NCBI GenBank assembly: GCA_019648995.1
Contig: BLXT01002061.1
Location: 11,497 to 31,545 of the forward strand
DNA from: Plakobranchus ocellatus
Lineage: Eukaryota; Mollusca; Gastropoda; Plakobranchidae
Reading direction: 5' to 3'
Length of the DNA: 20,049 nucleotides
Shown: positions 18,915-20,049 of the stretch, in pieces
Layout: every line of letters starts with the position of its first letter
Numbering within the stretch: position 1 is the stretch's first letter
Made by a program: the position numbers and the translations under genes
The notes under the pieces: generated by a model
What the model saw: the letters and a program-made list of their open reading frames with translations, nothing else
What the model was told of the DNA's origin: nothing
Database searches by the model: none

Positions 18915-19710
18915 AAAAAAAAAATTCTGTTTTGGAAGTAAGTAAAACAAAACATCATTCAGTTTGTTAGATTTTGGACAAAGCAAACTTTATATCGTCT
19001 ATGTCAGGTTTTTCAAATACAGTCAGCCCATTTACGCTCCAGAACACTGTACAAAGTAGGGGTATTTGTGAAATCTACTTGATGCACAGTTACTGACTAC
19101 GTTAATTAAGACAGAAGTCTAAGTTCAAAAGCCTCTTTGACTATTCCTCGTTAATTGTACTTATCTTCCAGTGCATGATTGAAACAAAGATTGTAAGCCA
19201 AGTTAAGAATCTTTCAAGTATGTGACCTAGTACTCCATTAGTGAGAATATTTTGTGAAGTCTTAGGTCCTTGACTGTTATAATATCTCACCAATTTTATA
19301 TCTAGAGATGGAGATATTTTAGCAACCATGACTAAGAGCATTTACTGTTTGTGCAGCAATTATCACACCTGATCCTCCCTATGGAGGTTGGAGAATTTTT
19401 TTATTCATGTCTGACTTTATTATTAGCCCTTTTTTTCTTTTCATCATACTGGTAATGGCTTTTATTATCTATACCGGTACATATTTTCCTCAGTTTGTCA
19501 CATCATCTACAATACAAGCCTCAAGGGCTTCATGCAAAAATCTTAGTAACACAAAGTGTGAAATTATTTTGGTGATATTGTATTCATGGTTCTATAAAGA
19601 TTTTTCTACAGATTGTATAATAATGCATATTTATATATACATATTTGTGAGTTTAGCTCTAGAGCTACCAAAGTTGCCATTACCGTGTAAAGAGATTTTT
19701 ACTTCAGCGT

Positions 19711-19716
19711 AATAAA
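19711..19716 (+). terminator. TMEM68: Candidate distal polyadenylation signal AATAAA
   Basis: Canonical hexamer about 1 kb after the TMEM68 stop, followed within 20-40 bases by a mixed TGAGCTTTTG stretch. Confidence 0.35.
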
Positions 19717-20031
19717 ATGTATGAGCTTTTGATACATGAATCACAGGCTGCCATGTTCATGATAAACGTCTGCGTAATCCACAGTGAAGGAATGCTCTTG
19801 TGAGTTTGAGAAATGATTTTCTAAAAAAATGTGATCAAGTCACTAAGATCATCTTTCAGCTTTATTCACGTTTTTTTTTTCCTCTATAGCGGATTTAAGA
19901 AAAGATTGCCAATGTGGATGATTCATAAAATCATATTAAATTATTTAATTCTATTGTAAGGGAGACATGGGGTGGGATCACTTGGGAGGAAAGAGAGGAA
20001 GGAATTGTCTGTGTATATGTGTGGAAGGGAA
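19717..20031. other. Flanking sequence, no gene recognised
   Basis: AT-rich sequence turning G/A-rich from about 19959. I see no conserved protein block. A short open segment at 19748-19799 between CAG and GTGAGT resembles an exon only superficially. Confidence 0.6.
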
Positions 20032-20049
20032 GGGGGGGGGGGGGGGGGG
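20032..20049. repeat. Poly-G run at window end
   Basis: Eighteen consecutive G run to the last base, preceded by a purine-rich GGAAGGGA stretch. It may continue outside the window. Confidence 0.95.

Larger units (their letters stand above)
18717..19716 (+). other. TMEM68 3'-UTR and flank
   Basis: Non-coding sequence after the stop. Two AATAAA polyadenylation hexamers are candidates: 18909-18914, which would give a 3'-UTR of about 0.2 kb, and 19711-19716, about 1 kb. The near one is inside an A-rich run and could be incidental. A 101-codon open frame at 19407-19712 is A/T-driven and not credible as a gene. Confidence 0.5.

Noticed and set aside
19407..19712. 101-codon frame in the TMEM68 downstream flank
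   Set aside because: A/T-rich, hydrophobic by composition, no conserved motif, probably 3'-UTR.
19748..19799. Exon-like segment between CAG and GTGAGT
   Set aside because: The acceptor lacks a pyrimidine tract, the peptide is unfamiliar, and TMEM68 is already complete.

Overview
This window is metazoan nuclear DNA, AT-rich, with long introns, GT-AG splice sites, tRNA-derived SINE-like elements, microsatellites and minisatellites. The two genes match animal families. The density of TAGATCTA and TAGGCCTA words and the SINE-like elements suggest a lophotrochozoan, most likely a gastropod mollusc. That taxonomic placement is an inference; the animal origin is not in doubt.

Layout. On the minus strand, from about 6220 to beyond the left edge, lies the 5' part of an RPAP2 orthologue (Rtr1-type RNA polymerase II CTD phosphatase-like protein). 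Four coding exons can be placed: 6183-6214, 4603-4738, 3195-3293 and 882-947. They join in frame into 111 residues ending inside the Rtr1 zinc domain; the rest lies left of position 1. On the plus strand, 8948-18716 holds a complete TMEM68 orthologue (ER-membrane acyltransferase-like protein of storage-lipid synthesis). Its eight coding exons give 315 residues with all phases consistent. The two genes are head to head. Between the RPAP2 start exon and a probable TMEM68 non-coding first exon (donor at 7015) is an interval of about 0.8 kb that probably serves as a shared promoter.

The remainder is intron and flank. It carries a foldback element (18-171), a 37-bp minisatellite (201-471), a tRNA-derived SINE (about 2453-2650), a GA microsatellite (2787-2891), an exact-period 40-bp tandem array (3741-3900), two further tRNA-like elements (4241-4312, 9778-9895), a decayed ORF that looks transposon-derived inside TMEM68 intron 1 (10308-10970), and a small foldback element built on TAGGCCTA words (15367-15480). 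Downstream of TMEM68 are two AATAAA signals and no further recognisable gene. The window ends in an uninterrupted run of 18 G.

The two genes do not share a pathway: one acts on RNA polymerase II assembly and CTD phosphorylation, the other on neutral lipid synthesis. Their link is positional. I see no prokaryote-type operon, CRISPR array or defence system, and no convincing new system. The most useful leads are the head-to-head pair with its upstream ORFs, the decayed transposon ORF, and the foldback and tandem repeats.
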